DNA of 64,000 nucleotides, taken from NCBI RefSeq assembly GCF_900110145.1, contig NZ_FOCP01000002.1, positions 186,001-250,000 of the forward strand, given 5' to 3'. Below, in pieces: positions 34,577 through 45,888 of this stretch. The stretch is from Nitrosomonas marina (lineage in GTDB: Bacteria; Pseudomonadota; Gammaproteobacteria; Burkholderiales; Nitrosomonadaceae). Below the pieces are notes generated by a model. That model had not been told where the DNA came from and made no database searches. It saw only the letters and a list, made by a program, of their open reading frames with translations. Made by a program: the position numbers and the translations under genes. How positions within the stretch are numbered: position 1 is the first letter of the stretch; every line of letters begins with the position of its first letter.

Positions 34577-36730
34577 TTATCGAATTTGCTTTCTTTCATG
34601 TATGAGCAGCACCAGCGAGCGTCCCTGCAGGGGATAACTTTCGCCGCACCGGTACTGCTGCACTGCTGGCGGTATTGCACACTCCATGGTGTCGATCAAC
34701 ACTTTCCAGTCATATTCTGCAGCGAAATCCGGCAACCTGAATGGAATCTCCTCATGATAAGCATTCAGCAACATCAGAAAATCATCATCAATAATCATAT
34801 GTCCGCGCGAATCACGCTCGTTAATCCCCGTTCCTGCCAGAAAGACACCTAGACAGCGCGCAAAATCATGCTGCCACTGTTCCTCGCTCATCTCTTTTCC
34901 ATCCGGATTCAGCCAGACAATATCTTTTTTTCCTTTGATGCTGTGCCCCTGAAAAAAATTGCGGCGTCTGAAACTGGGATGTTTTTTTGTCAGGCTGATA
35001 AGCGTCCGCGCGAAATTAAGCAATTCGCGGTCTTCTTCACTCAGTTCCCAGTCAACCCAGCTGATCTCATTGTCCTGACAATAGGCATTATTGTTGCCCT
35101 GTTGACTGCGGCCCGTTTCATCACCGGCTAACAGCATCGGCACACCCTGGGAAAGAAACAGCGTCGCCAGAAAATTCCGTTTCTGACGCATGCGAAGGCT
35201 ACGGATCTCGGGATCATCGGTCTCACCCTCAGCGCCGCAGTTCCAGCTACGGTTATGATTTTCACCGTCACGGTTCTCCTCCAGATTCGCTTCATTATGC
35301 TTTTGGTTGTAACTCACCAGGTCATGCAGGGTGAATCCGTCATGAGCGGTAATGAAATTAATACTCGCATAAGGGCGGCGTCCGTTATGCTCGTACAGAT
35401 CGCTGGAGCCGGTGAGGCGATAACCGAGTTCGTCGATGACACCTCCTTCGCCTTTCCAGTAATCGCGAACGACATCTCGGTATTTGCCGTTCCATTCCGT
35501 CCAGCCGACCGGAAAGCCGCCTACCTGATATCCACCAGCGCCGAGATCCCAGGGTTCAGCGATAAGTTTTACCTGCGATAACACAGGGTCCTGATGTATG
35601 GTATCAAGAAATGCATTCAGACGGTCCACCTCATGGAGACCTCGTGCCAGCGCTGCAGCCAGGTCGAAACGGAAGCCATCGACATGCATGTCCAGCACCC
35701 AGTAGCGCAGGCTGTCCATTATCAGTTGCAATACGCGCGGATGCATCAGGTTCAGGGTATTGCCACATCCTGTATAATCCTTGTAGTAACGGGGATCATC
35801 TGATATCAGGCGATAATAGACCGCATTATCGATACCGCGAAAAGACAGTGTTGGTCCAAGCTGGTTGCCTTCGGCTGTATGATTATAAACAACGTCCAGA
35901 ATTACTTCGATACCTGCGGTGTGCAGGGTTTTAACCATTGTCTTGAATTCATTGACCCCGCCACTGGAACCATAGCGGCTATCAGGCGCAAAAAAACCGA
36001 TAGAGTTATAACCCCAATAATTGTTCAGACCCCGCTCGGCCAGATAATGATCGTTAATAAACGTATGTATTGGCATTAACTCTATCGCAGTGATCCCCAA
36101 ACGGTGAAAGTGCTCGATCACAGGCTCGCAGGCAAGTGCCGCATAGGTACCTCTCAGGTGAGGCGGCACCAGCGGGTGCAACCGGGTGAAACCTTTAACA
36201 TGCAACTCGTAAATTATGGTTTCATGCCAGGGCGTTCTGGGTGGACGGTCATCTTCCCAGGTAAATGCAGGATCAATAACGCGACATTTGAGCATACTGC
36301 GTGCATTATCGCTCCAGTTGTACGACAGATCCTTGCGGTTACTGTGAATTTTATAACCGAAATGCGCTTCACTCCAGCGTAACTTGCCATGAATATCTTT
36401 GGCATATGGATCAATCAGCAACTTGTTCGGGTTGAAGCGATGTCCTTCTTCAGGTTTGTAAGGCCCGTACACCCGGTAACCGTAAAGCAGACCGGGGCGC
36501 GCCTCGGGGAGATAGCCGTGCCAGACCCGGTCGGTCTGTTCCGGCAAAATAATCCGCTGGATTTCACGATGACCCTTTTTGTCGTATACACATAATTCGA
36601 CTTTTTCCGCGTGTTCCGAAAACAATGCAAAATTAACGCCTGCCCCGTCCCACGTGGCACCCAGTGGATAGGGCCTGCCCGGCCAGAGACGTGGAAAAGG
36701 TTTATTGATATTGTTTTGCATGTTACTCAT
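34577..36730 (-). CDS. glgX: glycogen debranching enzyme GlgX
   Basis: GlgX is an isoamylase-type glycoside hydrolase family 13 enzyme that cleaves alpha-1,6 branches of limit dextrins. The 717-residue protein has an N-terminal CBM48 domain ([29 protein letters not shown]) and a GH13 barrel with [11 protein letters not shown], the nucleophile region [14 protein letters not shown], acid base region LIAEPWDLG and transition-state Asp in [14 protein letters not shown] start at the ATG at 36730, which overlaps the glgC stop by eight bases; the frame runs further upstream to 36862. It is the last gene of the glg operon. Confidence 0.93.
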   Translation of the reverse strand: MSNMQNNINKPFPRLWPGRPYPLGATWDGAGVNFALFSEHAEKVELCVYDKKGHREIQRIILPEQTDRVWHGYLPEARPGLLYGYRVYGPYKPEEGHRFNPNKLLIDPYAKDIHGKLRWSEAHFGYKIHSNRKDLSYNWSDNARSMLKCRVIDPAFTWEDDRPPRTPWHETIIYELHVKGFTRLHPLVPPHLRGTYAALACEPVIEHFHRLGITAIELMPIHTFINDHYLAERGLNNYWGYNSIGFFAPDSRYGSSGGVNEFKTMVKTLHTAGIEVILDVVYNHTAEGNQLGPTLSFRGIDNAVYYRLISDDPRYYKDYTGCGNTLNLMHPRVLQLIMDSLRYWVLDMHVDGFRFDLAAALARGLHEVDRLNAFLDTIHQDPVLSQVKLIAEPWDLGAGGYQVGGFPVGWTEWNGKYRDVVRDYWKGEGGVIDELGYRLTGSSDLYEHNGRRPYASINFITAHDGFTLHDLVSYNQKHNEANLEENRDGENHNRSWNCGAEGETDDPEIRSLRMRQKRNFLATLFLSQGVPMLLAGDETGRSQQGNNNAYCQDNEISWVDWELSEEDRELLNFARTLISLTKKHPSFRRRNFFQGHSIKGKKDIVWLNPDGKEMSEEQWQHDFARCLGVFLAGTGINERDSRGHMIIDDDFLMLLNAYHEEIPFRLPDFAAEYDWKVLIDTMECAIPPAVQQYRCGESYPLQGRSLVLLIHERKQIR

Positions 36731-37988
36731 TATATCCAGGCCCCTTACCGCGTGAATTGCGTGCAAAATAACTGATCTCTCCCAATGGTACAACCACAAG
36801 ACCGGTTGGCGTAACGTGGTAACGCCGGCGGTCTTCTTCAGGGTCAAAACCAATGCGCGCACCCGCCTCGATAATATTATGCCGGTCTACAATCACGCGG
36901 CGCAGTTTGGCACCACGGCAGATCCGTACATAATCCATGATAATGCAATCTTCCAGCTCCGCACCCGGCTCTATGACGGATTCTCGACGAATAATGCAAT
37001 TTCGCACATTGGCGTCATTGATCACAGTGGCCGCGCCAAGCAGGCTGTTGTCTATACGTCCTCCTATCACGCGGGCAACCGGCCCCGGATAACCGCTTGA
37101 GTAGACAGGCCATTGCGGGTTGAATGCGTCAAAACGCGGCTCCATTCCAAGCACATCAAAATGCGCCTCGAAATAAGCATCGAGGGTACCGACATCGCGC
37201 CAGTAGCTTTTTTCTTCGTATGATTTGATACCCGGCACTTCGTTGGATGCAAAATCATAAGCAAACAATCGATGACTTTGCAGCAACATCGGTAACATAT
37301 GCCGTCCAAAATCGGTTTCTTCACGCTGATGCAGAACTTCCAGCGCTTCAATCAGTACAGCAGTGTTGAAGATATAATTACCCATAGACGCATAGGCACG
37401 CGACGGATCAGTGGGAATTTCCCGCGGATGTGCTGGCTTTTCCTGGAACCCTTTTACCCGGCCATCAGTGTCCGCTTCAATGATACCAAAGCTGGATGAC
37501 TGTTCTATTGGCACTGGCAGCGCAGCAAGACTGACATCTGCGCACCGCTGGATGTGGAATCGCACCATCTGCCTGATATCCATTCGATAGATATGATCCG
37601 CACCAAATACCACGACAAGATCCGGCTGATGCTCTTTGATCAGGCTCAAATTCTGATAGACAGAATCAGCCGTACCGGTAAACCAGGACTTGCCTCTGTG
37701 CATTTGGGGTGGCACGACGGTTACAAAATGTTCCGGAAGCAGTGGCGAAATCGTCCAGGCCCTGCGAATATGTTCGATCAATGACTGGGATTTATACTGC
37801 ACCAGCAGATAAATCGATCGAATCTCTGAATTGATCAGATTGCTCAACACAAAATCCACGATTCGATAGCGGCCGCCAAACGGTACCCCCGGTTTGCAAC
37901 GTTTTTCAGTTAGTGGCTGCAGGCGGCTGCCCTCGCCACCCGCCATCACGAAAGCCATAATTTTTGGCTGCGATCTCAATTCTTTCAT
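36723..37988 (-). CDS. glgC: glucose-1-phosphate adenylyltransferase GlgC
   Basis: GlgC makes ADP-glucose from ATP and glucose 1-phosphate, the donor for bacterial glycogen. The 421-residue protein has the N-terminal pyrophosphorylase loop [19 protein letters not shown], the [17 protein letters not shown] segment, [10 protein letters not shown], and the substrate-binding region GFQEKP, followed by a left-handed beta-helix with the usual [15 protein letters not shown] tail. I start at the ATG at 37988, which overlaps the treS stop by four bases (ATGA); GGAG lies seven bases upstream. The coupled start means it is made together with the GlgE-pathway enzymes. Confidence 0.93.
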   Translation of the reverse strand: MKELRSQPKIMAFVMAGGEGSRLQPLTEKRCKPGVPFGGRYRIVDFVLSNLINSEIRSIYLLVQYKSQSLIEHIRRAWTISPLLPEHFVTVVPPQMHRGKSWFTGTADSVYQNLSLIKEHQPDLVVVFGADHIYRMDIRQMVRFHIQRCADVSLAALPVPIEQSSSFGIIEADTDGRVKGFQEKPAHPREIPTDPSRAYASMGNYIFNTAVLIEALEVLHQREETDFGRHMLPMLLQSHRLFAYDFASNEVPGIKSYEEKSYWRDVGTLDAYFEAHFDVLGMEPRFDAFNPQWPVYSSGYPGPVARVIGGRIDNSLLGAATVINDANVRNCIIRRESVIEPGAELEDCIIMDYVRICRGAKLRRVIVDRHNIIEAGARIGFDPEEDRRRYHVTPTGLVVVPLGEISYFARNSRGKGPGYNE

Positions 37989-40900
37989 GCGCCTTCTCCG
38001 GATGCATTGGATGTCGTATGTAATATAGCAAGCAAACCTGTCAGCGGAACTCCAGCCCATTCCACGCGATGATCCAGCTCATAGCGCAGTTCATACAATG
38101 CTTTTTCAAGTATGAACAACTCAATTAACCGACCGGCATCCTCGTCCGCAGAAGGCCAGGCCGGGCAATCCGCTATACCTTCACGATATCCGGACAAGAA
38201 AGCATCGCGCGCAGCCAGTTCCCATTCCTGAACATAGGGCATCAATCGCTCGCGGTCTGCCGGTCGTACTGACGCACAGCCGATTAATGCCACGGCACCC
38301 GCGTAACTGAAGGAACGAAGCATTCCGGCCACATCGCGCAGAGGCGAATGTTTGGCCCGGCGCGTTTCCAGCGGTCTTGCCGGCTCGCCTTCAAAATCAA
38401 TGATGACAAAATCGTTCTCGGTCAGCAGTACCTGGCCGAGATGAAAATCACCATGGTAACGTGTCTTCACAGCGTTCAGGTTTGTCGGAATCAGCATATC
38501 GATTCGCTGCAGCAGTTGTGACGACTTGTCCAGTAACGCATGCACGCCTGCCTGGTCATTTTCCGAAATAGCGCTACTGTGTAACATCAGTTTCTCCAGC
38601 GTTTTGTGCAAATCCTGGCAGACCTGTTCACGCCAGTTTATTAAATCTGACGGCAGGATGGGCTCCGGTTCAAAATCAGGGTTGCCACTTGAAAAGGCAA
38701 GTGCCCGGTGTAGTTCTCCCGTACGCAGTCCGAGTATGTGTATCAGCCATTTATAATCGGCATGCCAGTTTTCGGTTTCTTCTATGACCGCTGGGTTGGT
38801 CAGGCAGTCCTCGAAAAATCGCCGCAAATAATCGATCGTGTAACTCCATCCATCCCCCTGATTGGATTTGTATGTCTGAATCAGGACGAGCGTCGTTGCA
38901 GGCACATCTGGCTCCTGAAATTCGACGGAACCTATTAACGGCGAGATATTCGGATATGGCGAAACATCAGTCAGGAAACGCCCCATCTCCATTTCCAGAT
39001 TCACGCCTGGCTGCAATTGCCGATACAGTTTCAGAAATAACCGGTCTCCCAGTGCAATAGTACTGTTGGTGCTTTCAGACAAGGATCGCTGATCCTCCGC
39101 CATACAGCTGTCATCGACAAATTTGTCAAAGACCGTGGTAGCGCGGAAATGGATCATTTCCGAACCGGTTTCCGTAGCGGCTGACTGGCTCATGGAACTG
39201 ATGATTGCACGAACAAATGCTTCGTCGTGCACCGCATCATAAATGATGCCTACTCGAGCACGCTGTCGTGCTCTTGCCAGCGCAACATGCAGTAGTGGCC
39301 GAATATGATCATCGTCTGCTTCACCCCAGATTATTGATAAAGGCAAAAAATAGATCTGTGCTTCCTGTTGCGCAAAATAAACCTTGACCCACAACCAGAG
39401 CCATGCATGAGATTCCTGTGAACGCGTTGTCAGGCGCACAATCTCAATGCGGTCCAGCGATTCGGTTTTTGCAGCAAACCAGCGTTGATTGGTCAAGAAA
39501 TCAGGCAAAATTTCTCGTTCGAGTTGTGTCCGTAGTTTCTCGGCCATCGTCGACTTTCTTAATTCAGTCTGTTCGCTCAGGAAGCTGCGCAAACCGTCGA
39601 ATAAAACCATGACGGGAAGTTTTAAAGGTAGCGGTGCTTCCGAATGCCAGACCGGCGCTTCAGTGTTGGCAGTCAGACAAAACCAATAGAACTGATGACC
39701 GGGCAGCGTTAACATGTAAGGCAGATCGCCAATGGGTGGAAAAGCGGTCCGTCCCAGCAGTTCTATCGGTATTTTGCCTTTGAACCGGGACAAATCAAGC
39801 TCTACGGGTTGTGCTGAACGGGACAGATTTGCCACACAAAGAATGGATTCGTCGCCGTATTCGCGTATATAGGCAAGAATCTTGCGGTTGCCTGGATTCA
39901 GGAATTCCAGCGTGCCGCGTCCGAATGTCGGGTATGACTGGCGCGCAGCAATGATGCGTTTCATCCAGTTTAACAGTGACGAAGGTTCACGGTTCTGCGC
40001 TTCCACATTAACCGCCTCGTAACCGTATATCGGATCCATAATGGGCGGCAAATACAGAAATTGCGGGTCCGCCTTGGAAAAACCGGCATTGCGGTCCGGG
40101 CTCCACTGCATGGGTGTACGTACGCCATGTCGGTCACCCAGAAAAAAATTATCGCCCATACCGATTTCGTCTCCGTAATAAACAATTGGTGATCCCGGCA
40201 TGGACATCAGCAGACTGTTCATCAACTTGATTTTGTCAATATCATTGTCCATCAGCGGTGCCAGCCGCCTTCTGATTCCTACATTGACACGCATGCGCGG
40301 ATCCGCTGCATAGCGTTCGTACATATAATCACGTTCCCGATCGGTTACCATCTCCAGCGTCAGCTCATCGTGATTGCGCAAAAAAATCGCCCACTGGCAG
40401 CTATCGGGAATCTCGGGGGTCTGTTGCATGATCTCTACAATGGGATGACGGTCTTCTAATGCGACGGCCATATACATCCGCGGCATCAGCGGAAAATGAT
40501 ATGCCATATGGCACTCATCGCCCTGACCGAAGTAATCCTGAACGTCTTCTGGCCATTGATTGGCTTCAGCCAGAAACAGGCGATTACGGTAGCGCGCATC
40601 CACAACTGAGCGCATATGCTTGAGCACTGCATGAGTTTCGGGCAGATTCTCATTGTTAGTACCCTCGCGTACACACAGGTACGGAACTGCGTCCAGGCGT
40701 AATCCGTCCACGCCCATATCGAGCCAGAAATTCATAACCCGAATCACAGCCTTGACCACGTTCGGGTTATTGTGGTTCAGATCCGGTTGATGGTGAAAAA
40801 AACGGTGCCAGTAAAACGCTTGCGCCGCATCATCCCATGTCCAGTTTGAAGACTCGGTATCGGTAAAAATAATTCGTGTTTCCGGAAATTTCTGACTGGA

Positions 40901-41320
40901 TTGGCTCCAGATATAAAAATCCCTTTTCTTACTGCCCGTTGGCGCTTCACGTGCAGCCCGAAACCAGGGGTGCTGGTCCGAAGTATGGTTGATTACCAGT
41001 TCGGTGATCACGCGCAATCCACGTCGGTGCGCTTCGCGCAGAAAATTCCGGAAATCCTTGCGCGTGCCGTAATCGGGATGGATATTACGATAATCTGATA
41101 TGTCATAGCCGTCATCACGTTGTGGTGACGGATAGAATGGCAACAGCCAGATAGTGTTGACACCCAGATCCTGAATATAATCGAGTTTCTGCGTCAACCC
41201 TGCGAAATCACCGATGCCATTATTGTCATGGTCGTAGAAGGCCTTGACATGTAACTGGTAGATAATGGCATCCTTGTACCAGAATGGATCGTCATCCTTG
41301 TCAGCAATCTGCCAGTCCAT
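37985..41320 (-). CDS. treS: trehalose synthase-maltokinase fusion (TreS-Pep2)
   Basis: This 1111-residue fusion has an N-terminal GH13 trehalose synthase (about 1-560) that interconverts trehalose and maltose. Its catalytic residues are Asp210 (DGLRLDAVPYL), Glu252 (FLAEANQWP) and Asp318 (FLRNHDE). A C-terminal maltokinase (about 600-1105) phosphorylates maltose to maltose 1-phosphate. The kinase has the protein-kinase-like catalytic loop YHGDFHLGQVL and metal-binding IIDFEGEP. Linking the two steps delivers maltose 1-phosphate directly to GlgE, whose gene is 15 bases upstream. The Shine-Dalgarno GGGAG is six bases before the ATG. Confidence 0.93.
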   Translation of the reverse strand: MDWQIADKDDDPFWYKDAIIYQLHVKAFYDHDNNGIGDFAGLTQKLDYIQDLGVNTIWLLPFYPSPQRDDGYDISDYRNIHPDYGTRKDFRNFLREAHRRGLRVITELVINHTSDQHPWFRAAREAPTGSKKRDFYIWSQSSQKFPETRIIFTDTESSNWTWDDAAQAFYWHRFFHHQPDLNHNNPNVVKAVIRVMNFWLDMGVDGLRLDAVPYLCVREGTNNENLPETHAVLKHMRSVVDARYRNRLFLAEANQWPEDVQDYFGQGDECHMAYHFPLMPRMYMAVALEDRHPIVEIMQQTPEIPDSCQWAIFLRNHDELTLEMVTDRERDYMYERYAADPRMRVNVGIRRRLAPLMDNDIDKIKLMNSLLMSMPGSPIVYYGDEIGMGDNFFLGDRHGVRTPMQWSPDRNAGFSKADPQFLYLPPIMDPIYGYEAVNVEAQNREPSSLLNWMKRIIAARQSYPTFGRGTLEFLNPGNRKILAYIREYGDESILCVANLSRSAQPVELDLSRFKGKIPIELLGRTAFPPIGDLPYMLTLPGHQFYWFCLTANTEAPVWHSEAPLPLKLPVMVLFDGLRSFLSEQTELRKSTMAEKLRTQLEREILPDFLTNQRWFAAKTESLDRIEIVRLTTRSQESHAWLWLWVKVYFAQQEAQIYFLPLSIIWGEADDDHIRPLLHVALARARQRARVGIIYDAVHDEAFVRAIISSMSQSAATETGSEMIHFRATTVFDKFVDDSCMAEDQRSLSESTNSTIALGDRLFLKLYRQLQPGVNLEMEMGRFLTDVSPYPNISPLIGSVEFQEPDVPATTLVLIQTYKSNQGDGWSYTIDYLRRFFEDCLTNPAVIEETENWHADYKWLIHILGLRTGELHRALAFSSGNPDFEPEPILPSDLINWREQVCQDLHKTLEKLMLHSSAISENDQAGVHALLDKSSQLLQRIDMLIPTNLNAVKTRYHGDFHLGQVLLTENDFVIIDFEGEPARPLETRRAKHSPLRDVAGMLRSFSYAGAVALIGCASVRPADRERLMPYVQEWELAARDAFLSGYREGIADCPAWPSADEDAGRLIELFILEKALYELRYELDHRVEWAGVPLTGLLAILHTTSNASGEGA

Positions 41321-41335
41321 TACTTGCTCCCTGGG

Positions 41336-43333
41336 TTACATATAGTAATCAAAATCCCGTTCACTGCGCACACGCCTGCGAAGACGGAAGATATGCGCCG
41401 GCACAATCCGGGGATCCAGTTCAACATAATTTCGCGGACCGTTCCAGATAAAACGTGCATTGCTCAACAGATCATGCACCTGATAGGAATGATCCGCATC
41501 CAGCCCGAAAATATCCAGCGGAATATCCAGCCATCCTGACTGTGTATGATGCGGATCCAGATTGACCAGTACCAGAATGATATTGTCAAGATCTTCAGTG
41601 TTTTTACTGTAGCAGATAAGCGATTCGTTATCCACAGCATGAAACTGCAACATGTGGTCAAATTGCAGGGCCGGATTTTCCCGGCGAATACGGTTAATTC
41701 GTGCAATATAGTCTTTCAGGCTGTCACGTTGCTGCAGATCCCAGTGCCGAATCTGGTATTTTTCCGAATCGAGGTATTCCTCGCTGCCGGGTTCTCTCGG
41801 CTTGTTTTCAAAAAGCTCGAAAGCCGGACCATAAATACCGTAACTGGCTCCCAGGGTGGCAGCCAGCGCAAGCCGAATCATAAACGCAGGCCGCCCACCA
41901 TATTGCAGGTATTCCGTCAGGATATCCGGCGTATTCGGCCACAGACTGGGGCGCAGGTATTCGCGCTCACGGCCCTTCGACAGCTGTGTGAGATATTGAA
42001 CAATCTCGTATTTGGTGTTGCGCCAGGGAAAATAATTATAAGACTGGCTGAATCCCAGTTTGGCCAGGTAGTGCAATACCTTTGGCCGTGTAAACGCTTC
42101 AGCCAGGAAAATCGTTTCAGGATGATCTCGCTTGATGCTGTTGATTGTCCATTCCCAGAAATAAAAACTCTTGGTATGCGGATTATCCACCCGGAAAATC
42201 CGTATACCCTGTTTGATCCAGAAGCGAAACACGCCTTCCAGTTCCGTCCATAATCGCTGCCAGCCGGTGCTCTCGAAATCAAAAGGGTAAATATCTTCAT
42301 ATTTTTTTGGCGGATTCTCCGCGAACTGAACGCTGCCGTCAGGGCGGTGTCGAAACCACTCTGGATGTTCCTTGACATATGGATGATCCGGAGAGCACTG
42401 AAATGCAATATCCATGGCGATCTCCAGCTTGTACTCGCGCGCGCGCGCGATCAGACTGTGGAATTCCTTCAGTGTACCCAGTTCCGGATGAATACTGAGA
42501 TGCCCTCCTTCCGCTGACCCAATGGCCCATGGACTGCCGGGATCATGTTCGCCCGCCACCAGGGTATTATTTGGACCTTTACGTTTTGTATTACCGATGG
42601 GATGTATCGGCGGCAGATATAGCACATCAAAGCCCATCGCGGCAATATAAGGCAGGCGCGCCTCGCAGTCGGCGAAAGTACCGTGACGACCGTATTCTGT
42701 GCTACAAGAACGTGGAAAAACCTCATACCACGCGCCAAAGCGCGCCAGCACAGGATCAACAACAACGGTCAGTTCCCGATCATACACCGCAGCCAGATTC
42801 GGATCCGTGTACCGGGACATCAGTTGTGCAAGCTCGGAATCGAACGCCGTATCAAACCGAACGCGCCAGTCATCGTCGCTGCGTAATGCTTTACCAAAAA
42901 ATCGGAGCCTATTCGCATCACTGCTTTGCGCGCGCGAGGCAGCGGCATCGATCAATTCGGCACCAGCAAGCAGCGCTATCTCGATATCGCCGGGATCGGT
43001 GCGCCGCTTGAGATCACCTGACCATGAGGCAAAATGATCAACACAGGCAGTTACGGTGTAATAGTAGCGCCCCACGTCATGCACGGAAAATGCACCCTGC
43101 CAGCAATCATTGCCCACCGGCTTCATTGGAGTCTTGTGCCACTCTGACTGATGTTCACGGCGATACAACAACACACAATAAATTCGATCATGTCCGTCGG
43201 TAAAGACATCAGCCTCTACCGCAACCCGTTCGCCAACAGTGCGTTTAACAGGAAAACGCCCACTATTCACCTGCGGTTCCACGCGCTCGATAATTACTCT
43301 GCACTGTCCTGTTTCAGGTAACGTATGGGCCAT
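41336..43333 (-). CDS. glgE: maltosyltransferase GlgE
   Basis: GlgE transfers maltose from maltose 1-phosphate to an alpha-1,4-glucan. The 665-residue protein is of family GH13_3, with an N-terminal beta domain, the phosphate-binding and substrate residues in PPIHPIGNTKRKGPNN, nucleophile Asp383 (FRVDNPHTKS) and acid/base Glu412 (FLAEAFTRPKV). These align with the known catalytic pair of actinobacterial GlgE. Its ATG directly abuts the glgB stop (TAGATG), with the ribosome site GGAGG inside the glgB end. Presence beside treS-maltokinase and glgB defines the complete GlgE pathway. Confidence 0.94.
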   Translation of the reverse strand: MAHTLPETGQCRVIIERVEPQVNSGRFPVKRTVGERVAVEADVFTDGHDRIYCVLLYRREHQSEWHKTPMKPVGNDCWQGAFSVHDVGRYYYTVTACVDHFASWSGDLKRRTDPGDIEIALLAGAELIDAAASRAQSSDANRLRFFGKALRSDDDWRVRFDTAFDSELAQLMSRYTDPNLAAVYDRELTVVVDPVLARFGAWYEVFPRSCSTEYGRHGTFADCEARLPYIAAMGFDVLYLPPIHPIGNTKRKGPNNTLVAGEHDPGSPWAIGSAEGGHLSIHPELGTLKEFHSLIARAREYKLEIAMDIAFQCSPDHPYVKEHPEWFRHRPDGSVQFAENPPKKYEDIYPFDFESTGWQRLWTELEGVFRFWIKQGIRIFRVDNPHTKSFYFWEWTINSIKRDHPETIFLAEAFTRPKVLHYLAKLGFSQSYNYFPWRNTKYEIVQYLTQLSKGREREYLRPSLWPNTPDILTEYLQYGGRPAFMIRLALAATLGASYGIYGPAFELFENKPREPGSEEYLDSEKYQIRHWDLQQRDSLKDYIARINRIRRENPALQFDHMLQFHAVDNESLICYSKNTEDLDNIILVLVNLDPHHTQSGWLDIPLDIFGLDADHSYQVHDLLSNARFIWNGPRNYVELDPRIVPAHIFRLRRRVRSERDFDYYM

Positions 43334-45259
43334 CTATTCCTCCACTTTGAAGAAAAGTGTCGCCAGTGGCGGAAGACTCAACATCAGAGAGTGCGATCTG
43401 CCGTGAACGCTGACCGGCGCTGCTTCCACGCCACCCAGATTGCCATGGCCGCTGCCACCATATTGGGTTGCGTCACTGTTCAGCACCTCACGCCACCAGC
43501 CTCCACGCGGCACACCCACGCGATAATTCATACGGGGAATCGGCGTAAAATTGCATACCGCCAGAATGACATCGCCACTGCGTTTTGCTGACCTGATAAA
43601 ACTGATGGTACTTTCTTCCCAGTCGTTACAGTCTACCCACTCAAAACCCTCGGACGCAAAGTCCTGTTCATACAATGCAGCTTCGTTGCGATAAAAGTGG
43701 TTAAGATCCTTCAGCCAGTCCTGTATACCCCGGTGGGGCGAATACTGTAACAATTCCCATTCAAGACTGCGGTCATGATTCCATTCGCTCCACTGCGCAA
43801 ATTCGCTCCCCATGAACAGCAGTTTTTTTCCGGGGTGGCCGTACATATAACCATAAAGTGCGCGCAAATTGGCAAATTTTTGCCAATCGTCACCGGGCAT
43901 CTTGCCGATCATCGAGCCTTTGCCGTGAACAACCTCATCGTGTGAAAAGGGAAGCAGAAAATTTTCATTGAATGCATACCACAAACTGAAAGTCAGCTGG
44001 TTATGATGGTGTTTGCGATAAATCGGGTCTTTGCTGAAATAAGTCAGCGTATCGTGCATCCAGCCCATGTTCCACTTCATTCCGAAGCCCAGCCCGCCCA
44101 CATAAGTGGGCCGGGAAACGGCCGGCCAGGCGGTGGATTCCTCGGCTATCGTTTGCACCCCAGGATAATCTCTGTAAACCGCTTCATTCAGGCTGCGCAA
44201 AAAGCTGACTGCATCAAGGTCCTCATTACCGCCATGCTGATTTGGCGTCCATTCTCCTTCGCGGCGACCATAATCAAGATAGAGCATGGAAGCCACCGCA
44301 TCCACGCGCAGGCCGTCAATATGATACTTGTCGAGCCAGAACAGTGCGCTGCTGATCAGAAACGCACGCACTTCGTGACGCCCATAGTTAAAAATATAGC
44401 TCTGCCATTCTGGATGATAGCCGCGTTTGGGATCGGCATGCTCGAACAAGTAGGTGCCGTCGAAATAGTGCAGGCCGTGAGCATCGTCGGGAAAGTGCGA
44501 GGGTACCCAGTCAAGAATAACGCCAATACCCTGCTGATGCAGACAGTCCACCAGGTACATAAAATCCTGCGGCGTACCATAGCGCGCAGTTGGAGAAAAG
44601 TAGCCCGTTGTCTGATAACCCCATGAACCATAAAAGGGATGCTCCGTAACGGGGAGAAACTCAACATGCGTAAAATTCATTTCACGCATGTACTCGGGCA
44701 GCCACCTGGCCAGTTCCCGGTAATTGAGCGGTCGATTATCGTCTTCGACCTGCCGCCTCCAGGAACCCAAATGCATTTCATAGATAGAAAGTGGCGCATC
44801 CAGATCATTGACGGCCTTCCGGTTATTCATCCAGTCCGCGTCGTTCCACTCATAATCAATGTCCCAGGTTTTGGATGCTGTTTTTGGAGGTGTTTCCCAA
44901 CAAAAAGCGAAAGGATCGCCTTTATCGACCCGGTAACCATGATACCTTGAGGCAATATGATACTTATAGACCGTACCGGATAGCAGGCCCGGAATAAATC
45001 CTTCCCAGACTCCCGAATCATCGCGGCGCATTTTCAGCGGATGCGCATCAGTGCTCCAGTTATTGAAATCTCCGATAACCGAAACAGACTGGGCATTCGG
45101 CGCCCACACCGCGAAAAATGTTCCCTGTTGATTTTTATGAACAATCTGATGCGCACCGAGCTTGTCATACAACCTTGCATGCGTTCCTTGCCTGAACAGA
45201 TAAATATCGCCTTCTGTCAGCAATGTAATGTCATGTCTTATCGATTCTATCTGATCCAT
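43334..45259 (-). CDS. glgB: 1,4-alpha-glucan branching enzyme GlgB
   Basis: GlgB makes alpha-1,6 branches in the glucan produced by GlgE. The 641-residue protein has an N-terminal CBM48-type domain ([21 protein letters not shown]) and the GH13 core with [11 protein letters not shown], the nucleophile region [17 protein letters not shown], acid/base [10 protein letters not shown] and [15 protein letters not shown]. It lacks the longest N-terminal extension of E. coli GlgB. The start is probably the ATG at 45259, with GGAG seven bases upstream; the ATG at 45265 sits too close to the ribosome site. It is the first gene of the five-gene operon. Confidence 0.93.
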   Translation of the reverse strand: MDQIESIRHDITLLTEGDIYLFRQGTHARLYDKLGAHQIVHKNQQGTFFAVWAPNAQSVSVIGDFNNWSTDAHPLKMRRDDSGVWEGFIPGLLSGTVYKYHIASRYHGYRVDKGDPFAFCWETPPKTASKTWDIDYEWNDADWMNNRKAVNDLDAPLSIYEMHLGSWRRQVEDDNRPLNYRELARWLPEYMREMNFTHVEFLPVTEHPFYGSWGYQTTGYFSPTARYGTPQDFMYLVDCLHQQGIGVILDWVPSHFPDDAHGLHYFDGTYLFEHADPKRGYHPEWQSYIFNYGRHEVRAFLISSALFWLDKYHIDGLRVDAVASMLYLDYGRREGEWTPNQHGGNEDLDAVSFLRSLNEAVYRDYPGVQTIAEESTAWPAVSRPTYVGGLGFGMKWNMGWMHDTLTYFSKDPIYRKHHHNQLTFSLWYAFNENFLLPFSHDEVVHGKGSMIGKMPGDDWQKFANLRALYGYMYGHPGKKLLFMGSEFAQWSEWNHDRSLEWELLQYSPHRGIQDWLKDLNHFYRNEAALYEQDFASEGFEWVDCNDWEESTISFIRSAKRSGDVILAVCNFTPIPRMNYRVGVPRGGWWREVLNSDATQYGGSGHGNLGGVEAAPVSVHGRSHSLMLSLPPLATLFFKVEE

Positions 45260-45772
45260 ATACATTCTCCTTCACAGGATATAGATCTGTTAACCAGTCG
45301 ATCCCGGTCACGTTCTGCTCAGATACAAAGAATTCATTTGCCCGGAATAACCAAAAACAGGTAAAAATTGTATTTTTACGCCGCAGGCGGCGCTCCTTCT
45401 GTTCTCCTGGATTGTTTATTACCTTACAGCAATTTGTCATGGTTTGTGAGACATTTTGATGGCCTGACTCTTTCCAGAATGACGCTACACTTTGACAGAT
45501 AAACAGACCAATTATTAAGTGACAGCCTGACCCGAGCGTCCGGCAATTGTGAAAATCAGGATCCATACCTGGCATCTCCTTCACTGCAAACTGCATAACC
45601 CTGAACGCAGAATCGTTTCCGTATTGACGGATAAGCATGGTTGCCAGCTATGTATGGATATCCGATTCCGCTGGCGTGACAGGCGACAGTTCGGAAAAAT
45701 GTGATGACCCGATCCATACAGCAATACTTTTATCTGCATCAATGACGCAGCATTATTTCCAAACACGCCATT

Positions 45773-45802
45773 AGTACATGCAACTTCAGTACATGCAACT
45801 TC
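45773..45802. repeat. 15-bp tandem repeat, two perfect copies
   Basis: AGTACATGCAACTTC occurs twice head to tail (45773-45787 and 45788-45802), followed by a partial third copy (ATGCA). It ends seven bases before the PhoB box of the phytase-like gene. It could be a slippage repeat or an upstream regulator site. Confidence 0.8.
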
Positions 45803-45808
45803 ATGCAT

Positions 45809-45826
45809 TTGTCATTAAATTGACAT
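45809..45826 (+). promoter_or_regulatory. PhoB box upstream of the phytase-like gene
   Basis: The site reads TTGTCATTAAATTGACAT. Half-sites TGTCAT (45810-45815) and TGACAT (45821-45826) are 11 bp apart and match 11 of 12 key positions, with an AT-rich spacer as in the consensus. A -10-like TAAGAT begins at 45837. The gene starts at 45889, preceded by GGAG. Confidence 0.82.
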
Positions 45827-45888
45827 CAACACATTTTAAGATCACCTGTAATCAAGCACCATGCATAACAAAAAAACTGGAGTTTTAA

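Larger units (their letters stand above)
45260..45888. other. divergent promoter region between glgB and the phytase-like gene
   Basis: This 629-base region holds the glgB promoter on one side and the PhoB box of the phytase-like gene on the other. A tandem repeat lies at 45773-45802. Short frames are present but have no ribosome sites. No RNA gene was recognised. Confidence 0.45.
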
